From: Thermoproteota archaeon
GTDB taxonomy: Archaea; Thermoproteota; Nitrososphaeria; Nitrososphaerales; Nitrosopumilaceae
DNA length: 64,000 bases
Reading direction: 5' to 3'
NCBI GenBank assembly: GCA_003352285.1
Contig: QQVN01000005.1
Span: forward strand, 248,001-312,000
Position numbers and translations under genes: made by a program. Shown piece after piece: positions 56,346 to 64,000 of this stretch (the first letter of the stretch is position 1; every line of letters starts with the position of its first letter). Below the pieces are notes generated by a model. That model had not been told where the DNA came from and did no database searches. It worked only from the letters and a program-made list of their open reading frames with translations.

Positions 56346-57688
56346 ATTCTGGAAGATATGGTACAAAAGAGATGCTGGCTATCTTTAGTGAGCAAAATAA
56401 AGTAAATTATCAATTAGAGATCGAAGGTGCAGCTGCTATTTCACAGGGCGAGATTGGAATAATTCCCAAATCAGCTGGAAAGAACATTTTTGCAGTTACA
56501 AAATCAAGAAAAATTACAGCCAACAGAATAAAACAATTAGAAGCAAAAAGTGATCACGATACAGCAGCTCTTGTTGAGGCGTTAAGTGAAAAATGCATTG
56601 CAAGTACAAGACCTTGGATTCATTATGGCTTGACAAGTAATGATCTTGTAGATACAAGCAATTCAATGCAGATGAGGGATGCAATTTCTATAATTCAGCC
56701 TAAAATTGGAAAGCTTGCAATACTTTTAGCAAAAAAAGCAGTAACATACAAGGAGCTTCCTGCAGTTGGTAGGACTCACGGACAACATGCAAGCATCATA
56801 TCATTTGGATTAAAATTTGCAAACTGGGCTTCTGAGATGGCACTACACTTGGAAAGAGTTCAAGAACTCAAAAAAAGAGTACTGATGTGTAAGACCCTAG
56901 GAGTTGTTGGAACTGGTTCATTGATGGGTGCAAAAGCAGTAGAGGTTCAAAGAAGAGTAGCAAAAAGATTGAATCTATATCCTGCAGAAGTTACAACTCA
57001 GATAATTCCAAGAGAAAGGTATGCAGAGTATGTATTTCAGTTATCATTAATCGGTGCAACGTTAGAAAAAATTGCAATAGAGATTAGAAATCTTCAAAGA
57101 ACAGAGATCGGCGAAGTAGCAGAACAATTCAAGAAAGGTCAGATGGGAAGCAGTGCAGTTCCAGTAAAAAGAAATCCAATCAAAAGCGAAAGAATCTCTT
57201 CACTCTCAAAAATTTTGCGTAGTCAAATTGGAACAGCATTTGAAAATATTCCATTATGGCATGAAAGAGACCTATCCAATTCAGCTAATGAGCGCTTTAT
57301 TCTTCCTATGGTTTCCATTCTACTTGATGAGATGCTTGAAACAATGATAAAGATAATCTCAAATCTACAAGTTAACGACAAGCGAGTTAAAGAGAACCTT
57401 TACCAAACTAAAGGTCAAATTTTTGCAGAATTCGTTTTGGAGGCACTAATCAAGAAAGGGATACCCAGATTTGTAGCATACAGAGATGTTCAAAGAATTG
57501 CATTTGAGGCAAAGGACAAGAACATGGAATACTTTGATGCAATAAAAAATGACAAGGCAGTATCATCAAAACTTTCAGAAAAAGAGATCAAAGATATCTT
57601 TGTTCCCCAACGTCATTTGGGAGCTTCGTTTACAATAATTTCAAATGTAAACAAAACAGTTCAAAAGTATACGAAGAAATTTACCTAG
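56324..57688 (+). CDS. purB: adenylosuccinate lyase
   Basis: Cleaves SAICAR and adenylosuccinate in purine synthesis. Signature segments are TSNDLVDTSNSMQMRDA, VGRTHGQHASIISFGLKFAN and the mobile loop GQMGSSAVPVKRNPIKSERI (catalytic Ser). The 454 residues are usual. It starts ATG 56324. Its partner purA is at 11527. It converges with the AsnB-like gene with an 8-nt overlap. Confidence 0.95.
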   Translation: MLAILPIDSGRYGTKEMLAIFSEQNKVNYQLEIEGAAAISQGEIGIIPKSAGKNIFAVTKSRKITANRIKQLEAKSDHDTAALVEALSEKCIASTRPWIHYGLTSNDLVDTSNSMQMRDAISIIQPKIGKLAILLAKKAVTYKELPAVGRTHGQHASIISFGLKFANWASEMALHLERVQELKKRVLMCKTLGVVGTGSLMGAKAVEVQRRVAKRLNLYPAEVTTQIIPRERYAEYVFQLSLIGATLEKIAIEIRNLQRTEIGEVAEQFKKGQMGSSAVPVKRNPIKSERISSLSKILRSQIGTAFENIPLWHERDLSNSANERFILPMVSILLDEMLETMIKIISNLQVNDKRVKENLYQTKGQIFAEFVLEALIKKGIPRFVAYRDVQRIAFEAKDKNMEYFDAIKNDKAVSSKLSEKEIKDIFVPQRHLGASFTIISNVNKTVQKYTKKFT

Positions 57689-58436
57689 ACTTTAGCAAAG
57701 TTTTGTGAATTTTTGTTCCATACTGTAATGCCTTTTTTCTTTTAGTAGCTGATACTTCTGGAACGCCAACTGATAAAGCAAGTTTTCGTATGATGTGTTT
57801 TCGAATAAGATCATCCTTGTCATTAATTTTATCATAAAGGGGAATTTTTTTTGCAAAATCAATAAAATCGATAGTAAGCAAGGGCTGCAATATTTTTACA
57901 TCGTTCTCAGAAGAAATGTGGTTTACTGCTTTCATCATTTCTATTTCATTTGCAAGCTTCTTCTCCATTAATTCTAAAACCGCAGATTCCCCATCAGATA
58001 CGACGTCCCTATACGCATTGTAACCACAAAACAATTCATCAATGCCATTTGCGGTAACCACGACTCGTATTCCTAATTTGGATGCAAGTTTTGAAACATA
58101 ATAAAACGCAATACAGTTTTCATTCCATGATAAATTATCTGTCTTGATTTTTGTATTGATATCCTTTGAAATTTTTTCAAAAGTTTTTGGATCTATCTCA
58201 AGAATTTTGTGAGGCAATCCTAGTTGTTCGTTGACTTGCTTAGCAAACACAATATCATGAGAGTCTTTGAAGCCGACGGTTAGCAGGGTAACATCATATC
58301 CCAGAGAAGACAGAATTTTTGCCATCATGGTGCTGTCTACTCCTCCAGAAAAGGCAACCCCGATTTTTTTTGCGTCAACTGTAGATTTAATTGAGTTGGT
58401 TATTTTTTCAAGCAAAACCTTTTGAGCCTCATCCAT
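57681..58436 (-). CDS. asparagine-synthase-like ATP pyrophosphatase
   Basis: 251 residues with the PP-loop VAFSGGVDSTMMAKIL (residues ~27-42) and VVVTANGIDELFCGYNAYRD, as in the synthetase half of AsnB. There is no glutaminase domain, so an ammonia-dependent or amide-transfer reaction is likely. Asparagine synthesis itself is not certain. It is divergent from the pterin dehydratase gene by 77 nt. Confidence 0.8.
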   Translation of the reverse strand: MDEAQKVLLEKITNSIKSTVDAKKIGVAFSGGVDSTMMAKILSSLGYDVTLLTVGFKDSHDIVFAKQVNEQLGLPHKILEIDPKTFEKISKDINTKIKTDNLSWNENCIAFYYVSKLASKLGIRVVVTANGIDELFCGYNAYRDVVSDGESAVLELMEKKLANEIEMMKAVNHISSENDVKILQPLLTIDFIDFAKKIPLYDKINDKDDLIRKHIIRKLALSVGVPEVSATKRKKALQYGTKIHKTLLKSR

Positions 58437-58513
58437 GATTACACTTAGAAAAAATCCAATACAAAGTGGTTGCGGTGTTGAAACTATTAATTTAACAACA
58501 ACAAACTTGAATT

Positions 58514-58792
58514 ATGCAAAAACTATCCCAAGAGCAGATAGAGGAGGCTCTAAAATCCATTCCCGGGTGGTCAATCAGAGATGGAAAACTACACAAGGAT
58601 TTTGAATTTGCCTCATTTAATGAAGCATTTGGATTTATGACAAGGGCAGCCATGGAGATAGAAAAGATGAATCATCATCCAGAGTGGTTTAACGTATACA
58701 ACAAAATATCAATTGATTTGATGACTCACGATGCAGGAGGCATTACTCAAAATGACATATGCCTTGCTGAAATTTTAAATTCTCTTGTGTAG
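58514..58792 (+). CDS. phhB: pterin-4a-carbinolamine dehydratase
   Basis: 92 residues with the PCD fold: [40 protein letters not shown] and [14 protein letters not shown]. These contain the catalytic His/His/Trp and a late His. It dehydrates 4a-hydroxytetrahydropterin. The following gene, a 6-pyruvoyl-tetrahydropterin synthase family enzyme, supports a pterin context. Confidence 0.9.
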   Translation: MQKLSQEQIEEALKSIPGWSIRDGKLHKDFEFASFNEAFGFMTRAAMEIEKMNHHPEWFNVYNKISIDLMTHDAGGITQNDICLAEILNSLV

Positions 58793-58847
58793 ATTTTGAA
58801 AATTATTTTACAGAATTTATATACAGATTACTGACCACAGACTCCAA

Positions 58848-59666
58848 ATGACTACAACTCCGACTATGCTTGATTCAGATTTTAGATATATTGACAAAAA
58901 AGGAAATCTCCTAAAAAGCAGAACAGAATTATCTATTGCCCAGATGTTGTCATTTTTGGGACAAGATTATGATTATGATTATGAGTTAGAAGTTAATGGA
59001 AAAAAGATTAAAGTGGACTTTAGAACTGAAAAAGGATTGATCGAAGTAATTGATAACGAAGAAGACATTGAAAAATACAGAGAGATCAAAGAAAGCAAAC
59101 TTGATTGGAACGTAATGGCAATTGGACATCCAAAATATGCAGCCCAGATTAAAGAGTTGCAAGATATTGTATTTTATGATCAAAAGCATCCACAGACAGG
59201 TTCAATCTTTATGGAAGATCAATCATTTACTTTTGATTATGCGCACATACTTCCTCTAGTGGAAAAATGCTCAATACTTCATGGCCACACATCATCAGTG
59301 ATGGTTGAGCTAGTAGGTCAGATGAAGAATAATCTTCTAATTGATTTTGGTGAGGCAAAAAAGATCATCAAAGAAGTAATCGGAGTATTTGATCATAAAT
59401 TCTTCATCAATAGAAAATACATGAACAAAGAAGATGATTCACACTATCACATTTCATTTGATGGACCAAAAGGAGTATTTGATTTACAAGTTCCAAAGAA
59501 TACAACATATCTTTTAGAGGGAGAAGCTACCGTAGAGAACCTCTCAACTGAAATTATCAAAATTTTAGCACCAAAACTTCCTCCAAATGTAGAAGCAGTA
59601 GGAGTTTACATTTACGAGGGATACAACAAGGGTTCGCATATCATCTCAAACATTGCAAGAAAATAG
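58848..59666 (+). CDS. N-terminal nuclease-like domain fused to PTPS/QueD-family enzyme
   Basis: Residues about 1-110 resemble a PD-(D/E)XK-type core (SRTELSIAQMLSFLGQDYDY, then KIKVDFRTEKGLIEVIDNEE), but the catalytic Lys is missing. Residues about 120-272 are a 6-pyruvoyltetrahydropterin synthase/QueD fold with zinc His in SILHGHTSSVMVELVG, FDHKFFINRKYMN and TVENLSTEIIKILAP. It converts dihydroneopterin triphosphate in pterin or 7-deazaguanine synthesis. It is 3 nt from valS. Confidence 0.82.
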   Translation: MTTTPTMLDSDFRYIDKKGNLLKSRTELSIAQMLSFLGQDYDYDYELEVNGKKIKVDFRTEKGLIEVIDNEEDIEKYREIKESKLDWNVMAIGHPKYAAQIKELQDIVFYDQKHPQTGSIFMEDQSFTFDYAHILPLVEKCSILHGHTSSVMVELVGQMKNNLLIDFGEAKKIIKEVIGVFDHKFFINRKYMNKEDDSHYHISFDGPKGVFDLQVPKNTTYLLEGEATVENLSTEIIKILAPKLPPNVEAVGVYIYEGYNKGSHIISNIARK

Positions 59667-59669
59667 AAG

Positions 59670-61985
59670 ATGGAACCAAAAATCCAAGAGAAAGCCTGGA
59701 ATCCAGAATTAGAAAAGAAGATCAGAGAGAATTGGCAAGAAACTAACCTATACAAGTTTCAACTAGCAAATGAAAATTTTACAATTGATACGCCTCCACC
59801 ATATCCATCTGGGAGACCTTGGCATATTGGTGCAGCCGCTCATTATGCTCAGATTGACATGATTGCAAGAACTGCAAGAATGGCTGGCAAAAATGTCTAT
59901 TTTCCTATAGGAATTGACAGAAATGGACTTCCTGTAGAACTCTACACTGAAAAAAAGTACAACATTAGAATGAGGGAGACAGAACGAGGAAAATTCCTAG
60001 AATTGTGCAGAGAAGCATTAGATGACTTGGAAGCAGAGATGATTCAGATAATGAAGAATTTAGGAATAAGTGGTGGCATTGATGAGCATTATAGAACAGA
60101 TTCTGAAGAATATAGATCACTCACACAGGCAACTTTCATAGAGTTATGGAAGAAGGGACAAGTGTATCTTGCTACACGTCCAAATAACTATGATTGGGTA
60201 TCTGGCACTACGATTGCCGATGCTGAGATAACATACGAAGATATCCCAACTAAACTAGTATACATGAAATTCAAAGTAAGTGATTCTAGTGAGGAGATAA
60301 TCATTGCAAGTACTAGACCGGAACTATTATGCGCATGTAAAACAGTGATTGTAAATCCAGAAGATGAAAGATACACAAAACTTGTAGGGAAAAAATTAAT
60401 CGTTCCAATTTTTGGAAACGAGGTTGAAATTAAAACGCATCACTCTGCTCAGAAAGAATTTGGTTCAGGAGCAGTAATGGTATGTAGCTATGGTGATCAG
60501 AATGATGTTGCATTATTCAGAGAGCTAAAGCTAGACGAAGTCATTGCAATTGGGCTAGATGGAAGGATGACAGAGTCTGCCGGAGAATATCAAGGATTGA
60601 AACCAAAACAGGCAAGAACAAAGATCATTGAAGATCTGCAAACAAAAGGCTTTGTAGAAAAAATTGAAGAGATTTCACATAGAACTCCAGTTTCAGAGAG
60701 AAGCAAAACTCCAATTGAGATCATTCCAATGGAGGAATACTATCTGAAACAGATAGATTCAGTTGAAAAAATGAAAGAACTTGGTTCTGAGATTAAATTT
60801 CATCCCAACATGCACAAACAAATTTTGATGAACTGGTTAGAATCAATTTCCATTGATTGGCCAATCTCAAGACGTCGTTTCTATGGAACTGAGATTCCTA
60901 TCTGGTATTGTAAGAAATGTTCAGAACCACATGTTCCAGAGCCAGGAAAATATTTCAAACCATGGCAGGATGAATCTCCAATTAAGAAGTGTACAAAGTG
61001 TGGGAATTCAGAATTTGTAGGAGAAGAGAGAACGTTTGATACATGGATGGATTCCAGTGTTTCGCCATTATTTGTGACTAAATTCCAAAAAGATGAAGAG
61101 TTTTTCAAAAAAACATACCCCACCGGAATCAGACCACAAGCAAAGGATATTGTTCGAACGTGGTTATACTATACACTCCTAAGATGTGAGCAACTGACAG
61201 GGAAAAAACCATGGGCAGAAGCCTGGATTATGGGATATGGTCTTGATGAAAAAGGAATGAAGATGAGCAAAAGTAAGGGAAATGCAATTGATCCTTTGCC
61301 AGTAGTAGAAAAGTTTGGTGCAGATACTTTCCGATTTTGGAGTGCAAGTGAGATAAATCACGGATATGACTTTAGATGCAATGAACAAAAGATAGAGTCA
61401 ACAAAAAAATTCCTCAGCAAATTATGGAATGTTTCAAGATTTTTATCTAGTTTTCCAGTTATCGAGTCTACAAAAATATTGGATTCTGATAAATGGATTC
61501 TATCAGAATTAAACAAGCTAATCAAAGAATGCAAGAAAGGATATGACGAATACAACTTTTTTGTACCAGCAATTGCAATTAGAGAATTCACATGGAATCT
61601 GTTTGCTGCACATTATATTGAGATGGTAAAAGCAAGAGCATATGGAATTGGATTTTCTGATGAAGAGAAAAATGCAGCAATCTATACTCTTCACAAAGTC
61701 TTATCAACAATATTGAAACTCATGGCTCCAATCACTCCTTTCATTACAGAACATCTATGGAAGACACTCTACTCAGAAGAGAGCATCCACAAACAAAAGC
61801 AAGTAGACGTAGAGGATCATACAGATATGAGTGCCATAACCAAAGAGATAGAAGAATTCAACTCCAAGGTATGGAATGAAAAAAAGAGTAAAGATCTTTC
61901 ATTAAAGGATTCAATTGCCATTAAAGTTCCACCTAGTCTTGTTCCGTTTGAAAAAGACTTGATATCAATGCATAATTTGATTTAA
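59670..61985 (+). CDS. valS: valyl-tRNA synthetase
   Basis: A class I aminoacyl-tRNA synthetase of 771 residues. The HIGH-like motif is in TPPPYPSGRPWHIGA, the ValRS-specific NYDWVSGTTIADAEITYEDI follows, the editing domain is around residues 200-330, and KMSKS is in GMKMSKSKGNAIDP. A zinc-ribbon insertion CKKCSEPH, with CTKCGNSE, is present. Ile, Leu or Val cannot be told by length alone, but the NYDW/SISIDWPISRRRFYG segments fit ValRS. Confidence 0.93.
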   Translation: MEPKIQEKAWNPELEKKIRENWQETNLYKFQLANENFTIDTPPPYPSGRPWHIGAAAHYAQIDMIARTARMAGKNVYFPIGIDRNGLPVELYTEKKYNIRMRETERGKFLELCREALDDLEAEMIQIMKNLGISGGIDEHYRTDSEEYRSLTQATFIELWKKGQVYLATRPNNYDWVSGTTIADAEITYEDIPTKLVYMKFKVSDSSEEIIIASTRPELLCACKTVIVNPEDERYTKLVGKKLIVPIFGNEVEIKTHHSAQKEFGSGAVMVCSYGDQNDVALFRELKLDEVIAIGLDGRMTESAGEYQGLKPKQARTKIIEDLQTKGFVEKIEEISHRTPVSERSKTPIEIIPMEEYYLKQIDSVEKMKELGSEIKFHPNMHKQILMNWLESISIDWPISRRRFYGTEIPIWYCKKCSEPHVPEPGKYFKPWQDESPIKKCTKCGNSEFVGEERTFDTWMDSSVSPLFVTKFQKDEEFFKKTYPTGIRPQAKDIVRTWLYYTLLRCEQLTGKKPWAEAWIMGYGLDEKGMKMSKSKGNAIDPLPVVEKFGADTFRFWSASEINHGYDFRCNEQKIESTKKFLSKLWNVSRFLSSFPVIESTKILDSDKWILSELNKLIKECKKGYDEYNFFVPAIAIREFTWNLFAAHYIEMVKARAYGIGFSDEEKNAAIYTLHKVLSTILKLMAPITPFITEHLWKTLYSEESIHKQKQVDVEDHTDMSAITKEIEEFNSKVWNEKKSKDLSLKDSIAIKVPPSLVPFEKDLISMHNLI

Positions 61986-62010
61986 ACAAGTAGTTCCAAT
62001 TACTATTCAA

Positions 62011-62100
62011 ATGGATTTTGATCTATGGATAATTGGAGCGATTGTTGCAGGTATTGCAGCTTATCTAATCGTTCGAAAGATTAAGGAAGATTCAGTTTAG
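62011..62100 (+). CDS. 29-aa single-helix membrane micro-protein
   Basis: ATG 62011 gives MDFDLWIIGAIVAGIAAYLI, then VRKIKEDSV-stop: one transmembrane helix with a basic exit. It overlaps the stop of the convergent secreted-protein gene by 3 nt. Positively charged residues on one side only give a clear topology. Confidence 0.5.
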   Translation: MDFDLWIIGAIVAGIAAYLIVRKIKEDSV

Positions 62101-62783
62101 ATGCCGATAATTCCATTTGTTATCAAATATTGTATTCCAGAAACAAAATCAGAGTCAGGAATTTTACCTTCTGACCACCAACCTGCATTGTTCTTAACCC
62201 ATCCTGGGATGTCAGCGCTAGTTGATTGGCCAGATTCTGTTTCAGGAATAGTCATGATTCCGTTGGTAATCATGTACTGAATACCAGATACGAAATCAGA
62301 GTCAGGAATCACACCTTCTGACCACCAACCGGCATTGTTCTTAACCCAGCCTGGAATCTCAATTTCTACCATCTTGACAGGTTCTAATGCGGTAGTTCCA
62401 ATAATCTCAATTTGCTCATCGCCTCCAAAGAAAGGAATCACCAAAGTTCTTGTACCTATAGCAGATTCAATCTCAATGTATTCGGTCTCAAAGCCATCAA
62501 CCAATATGAAAAAGATATCATCTTCAGTCTCGCTTAATTTAGAATCCAATAATCCTCGTGGTATGGTTATCTCTACAATGCCATCATCAACTGCAACAAA
62601 ATCTAAAATCAATTCTACAAAGTCAACATCAAGATAGATATCAACAATCTGACCGTTTTCAATATCATAATCTACTGTTTGATCTAAGATTGACATAGAG
62701 CCAGACTCTGCATAGGCAAATGATGAAAAACCAATCAATGATAACCCGAGAATTGCAAATATTGAATATTGTATTGTCTTCAT
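62097..62783 (-). CDS. secreted protein with two PGWVKNNAGWWSEG modules
   Basis: A signal peptide (residues 1-25, ending SFAYA) precedes a beta-rich domain (about 26-140) and then two near-identical C-terminal modules, IPGWVKNNAGWWSEG(V/K)IPD and DFVSGIQYLITNGI. These modules occur also at 14914 and 28095. The stop overlaps the micro-protein at 62011. A surface-binding role is likely but unproven. Confidence 0.8.
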   Translation of the reverse strand: MKTIQYSIFAILGLSLIGFSSFAYAESGSMSILDQTVDYDIENGQIVDIYLDVDFVELILDFVAVDDGIVEITIPRGLLDSKLSETEDDIFFILVDGFETEYIEIESAIGTRTLVIPFFGGDEQIEIIGTTALEPVKMVEIEIPGWVKNNAGWWSEGVIPDSDFVSGIQYMITNGIMTIPETESGQSTSADIPGWVKNNAGWWSEGKIPDSDFVSGIQYLITNGIIGI

Positions 62784-62785
62784 GC

Positions 62786-64000
62786 TTATTCCTCATCTGA
62801 AACAGCATTGATTGCTTGTTTCACATCATCTTGGATATCATCTTCGATTTCATCGCTTACTTCATCTTCTAGTTCAGATAAAATTTCAGCAGTTAGTTCT
62901 GACTCTATTTCGCGTATTTCATCTTCAGTGAAATCAGCCAATTCCTCATCAGTTAAGATTTCATCAAGGTTTACCTCAATATCATCAATAATTTCATCGG
63001 TTGTTTCTTCAGTGAGTTCGGATGAAACAATGTCAGCCTGTACATCAGCTTCTACATCACTGAATTCGCTAATTGGAATTATAGTGTCAACACTTAGTGT
63101 TCCATCAAAATCAAGAATCCATGAACCAGAAATTGATGTTCTGCCATGTGTTGCATGAATATCCATTATTTCACCAGATGCAATTGGGAATACACCGTTA
63201 GTATCAGCCTGCATTCTAAATGTACCATGTTTTCCATTGGTATCTACGGCATTAACAGTAACTTGCATAGCATTTCTGTCAAATAATACTCGTGCTCTTC
63301 CAAATGATGCATCCCATACGTTAATCACATCTCCAGTTGCAGGATCAATTATGGTAAAGTCACCACCAATCACTTTGAGTTTTGCATTTACATCACCAGC
63401 ATTAGCCAGTTCCAATATCAAAGTGCCAATTACATCTTTAATCACACTGGAATCGGTTTGCTTAACAGCATCACCTCTAAATTCTAGTGAATAGTTTACG
63501 GTCTCTTCCTCAGGAATGTCAGGATTAATTCCATAGTAAGTGCCATCCTCTACCTGATCAACTAATCTAGGTGACTTGATTTGATCACGTATAGTATCTA
63601 ATCGTTCATTTGCTTTATCAATAATTTTTTCTTTGTATTGAATCTTTAATTGTTGGAATTTATCATTGCCAGATTCTTTTATCTTTGCTTTAATCAAATC
63701 TGCTTTGTACTTTGCCTTGTCACGTAATTCATCAATCAAACGATCCTTCATTTCGTCGCTTAATCGGTCAGAATTTGCACGTAATGCTTCGATTGCTCTG
63801 TCGCGAACATCATCTGTAATTTTATCGCGAACATCATCTATGACATTTGCTTTAGCGGAAGCAGTAACTTCTGTTCGTGCCTTTTGAATCATTTTATCAT
63901 GAATTTCATCAGAAATTCTTAGTTGTAGTTTCTCTCTAGCAACATCTTTTGCTTTATCGGATAATTTGTCTTTGATCTTATCTTGAACCCTATCAAGAAC
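62786..64000 (-). CDS. coiled-coil repeat protein (partial, N-terminus off window)
   Basis: The frame is open from 62786 through the window edge, and the ATG at 63892 is internal (the upstream codons continue KIKDKLSDKAKDVAREKLQL). The N-terminal half is a low-complexity charged coiled coil rich in DRAIEALRxxxD(R/K)L units. A beta-rich domain (about 63100-63540) is followed by an acidic Glu/Asp-rich C-terminus (EELADFTEDEIREIESELTA). Probably a secreted or envelope-linked protein. It is 2 nt upstream of the secreted-module gene. Confidence 0.7.
   Translation of the reverse strand, partial: VLDRVQDKIKDKLSDKAKDVAREKLQLRISDEIHDKMIQKARTEVTASAKANVIDDVRDKITDDVRDRAIEALRANSDRLSDEMKDRLIDELRDKAKYKADLIKAKIKESGNDKFQQLKIQYKEKIIDKANERLDTIRDQIKSPRLVDQVEDGTYYGINPDIPEEETVNYSLEFRGDAVKQTDSSVIKDVIGTLILELANAGDVNAKLKVIGGDFTIIDPATGDVINVWDASFGRARVLFDRNAMQVTVNAVDTNGKHGTFRMQADTNGVFPIASGEIMDIHATHGRTSISGSWILDFDGTLSVDTIIPISEFSDVEADVQADIVSSELTEETTDEIIDDIEVNLDEILTDEELADFTEDEIREIESELTAEILSELEDEVSDEIEDDIQDDVKQAINAVSDEE

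Noticed and set aside
62769-63158. Serine-rich plus-strand frame over the coiled-coil gene
   Set aside because: Poly-Ser reads arise from the complement of Asp/Glu-rich codons in the minus-strand gene.

Overview
The window comes from an ammonia-oxidising archaeon of the Nitrososphaerota (Thaumarchaeota), most likely a marine Nitrosopumilus-type organism. The evidence is low GC, dense short-spaced genes, archaeal informational proteins (topoisomerase VI, TFB, archaeal histone, aIF2-beta, RtcB, Rio1, PDCD5, S17e, TatD), a 1748-residue S-layer protein with the Nitrosopumilus N-terminus, membrane-anchored or secreted cupredoxins, the PxW(I/V)KNxAxWW repeat of thaumarchaeal surface proteins, and a complete ectABCD ectoine/hydroxyectoine operon followed by an MscS-like gene. 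This is reading from sequence alone; no database was searched.

Layout. 1-6.9 kb: small regulators, an Hsp20-like membrane protein, and an informational cluster on the minus strand (top6A, top6B, KH protein, rio1, DUF424, aIF2-beta, zinc ribbon). 7-13 kb: DUF373, uppS, Nudix, pyrF, purA. 13-22 kb: zinc-ribbon proteins, secreted repeat proteins, a small Snf7/CdvB-like protein, and a response regulator with a Cache histidine kinase. 22-29 kb: the S-layer gene flanked by two related small zinc-finger genes and a predicted structured RNA. 29-39 kb: THUMP protein, ThiS-Cgi121 fusion, S17e, TatD, histone, tRNA-Cys, cupredoxin, an AIPR-type phage-defence gene, tRNA-Thr, phosphohexomutase, thiL, CDGSH protein. 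39-53 kb: an accessory-looking stress region with many small genes, the ectoine operon, an HTH regulator, a TFB, ferritin and an NSS transporter. 53-62 kb: housekeeping genes (rpS11, PDCD5, rtcB, purB, AsnB-like, pterin genes, valS). 62-64 kb: secreted repeat and coiled-coil proteins, the last running off the window.

Main discovery candidates. (1) A bipartite element, AGCT-N15-AGCT (half-sites exactly 19 bp apart), occurs in ten intergenic regions between 40.0 and 53.0 kb and I found it in no other intergenic region. In seven cases the proximal AGCT lies exactly 37 or 38 nt before a start codon. It precedes the gene leading into the ectoine operon, the NSS transporter, a TFB, a cupredoxin/HTH-regulator divergent pair and several small genes, so it looks like the operator of an unrecognised, probably osmotic or envelope-stress, regulon. 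(2) A second element, GGCASGCCACAA, sits about 42-49 nt upstream of the S-layer gene, the two zinc-finger genes beside it and a secreted-protein gene, and also upstream of (3) a predicted ~90-nt minus-strand RNA (22156-22245) with a 10-bp closing stem, an inner stem, a U8 tail and a TATA-like box at the right distance.
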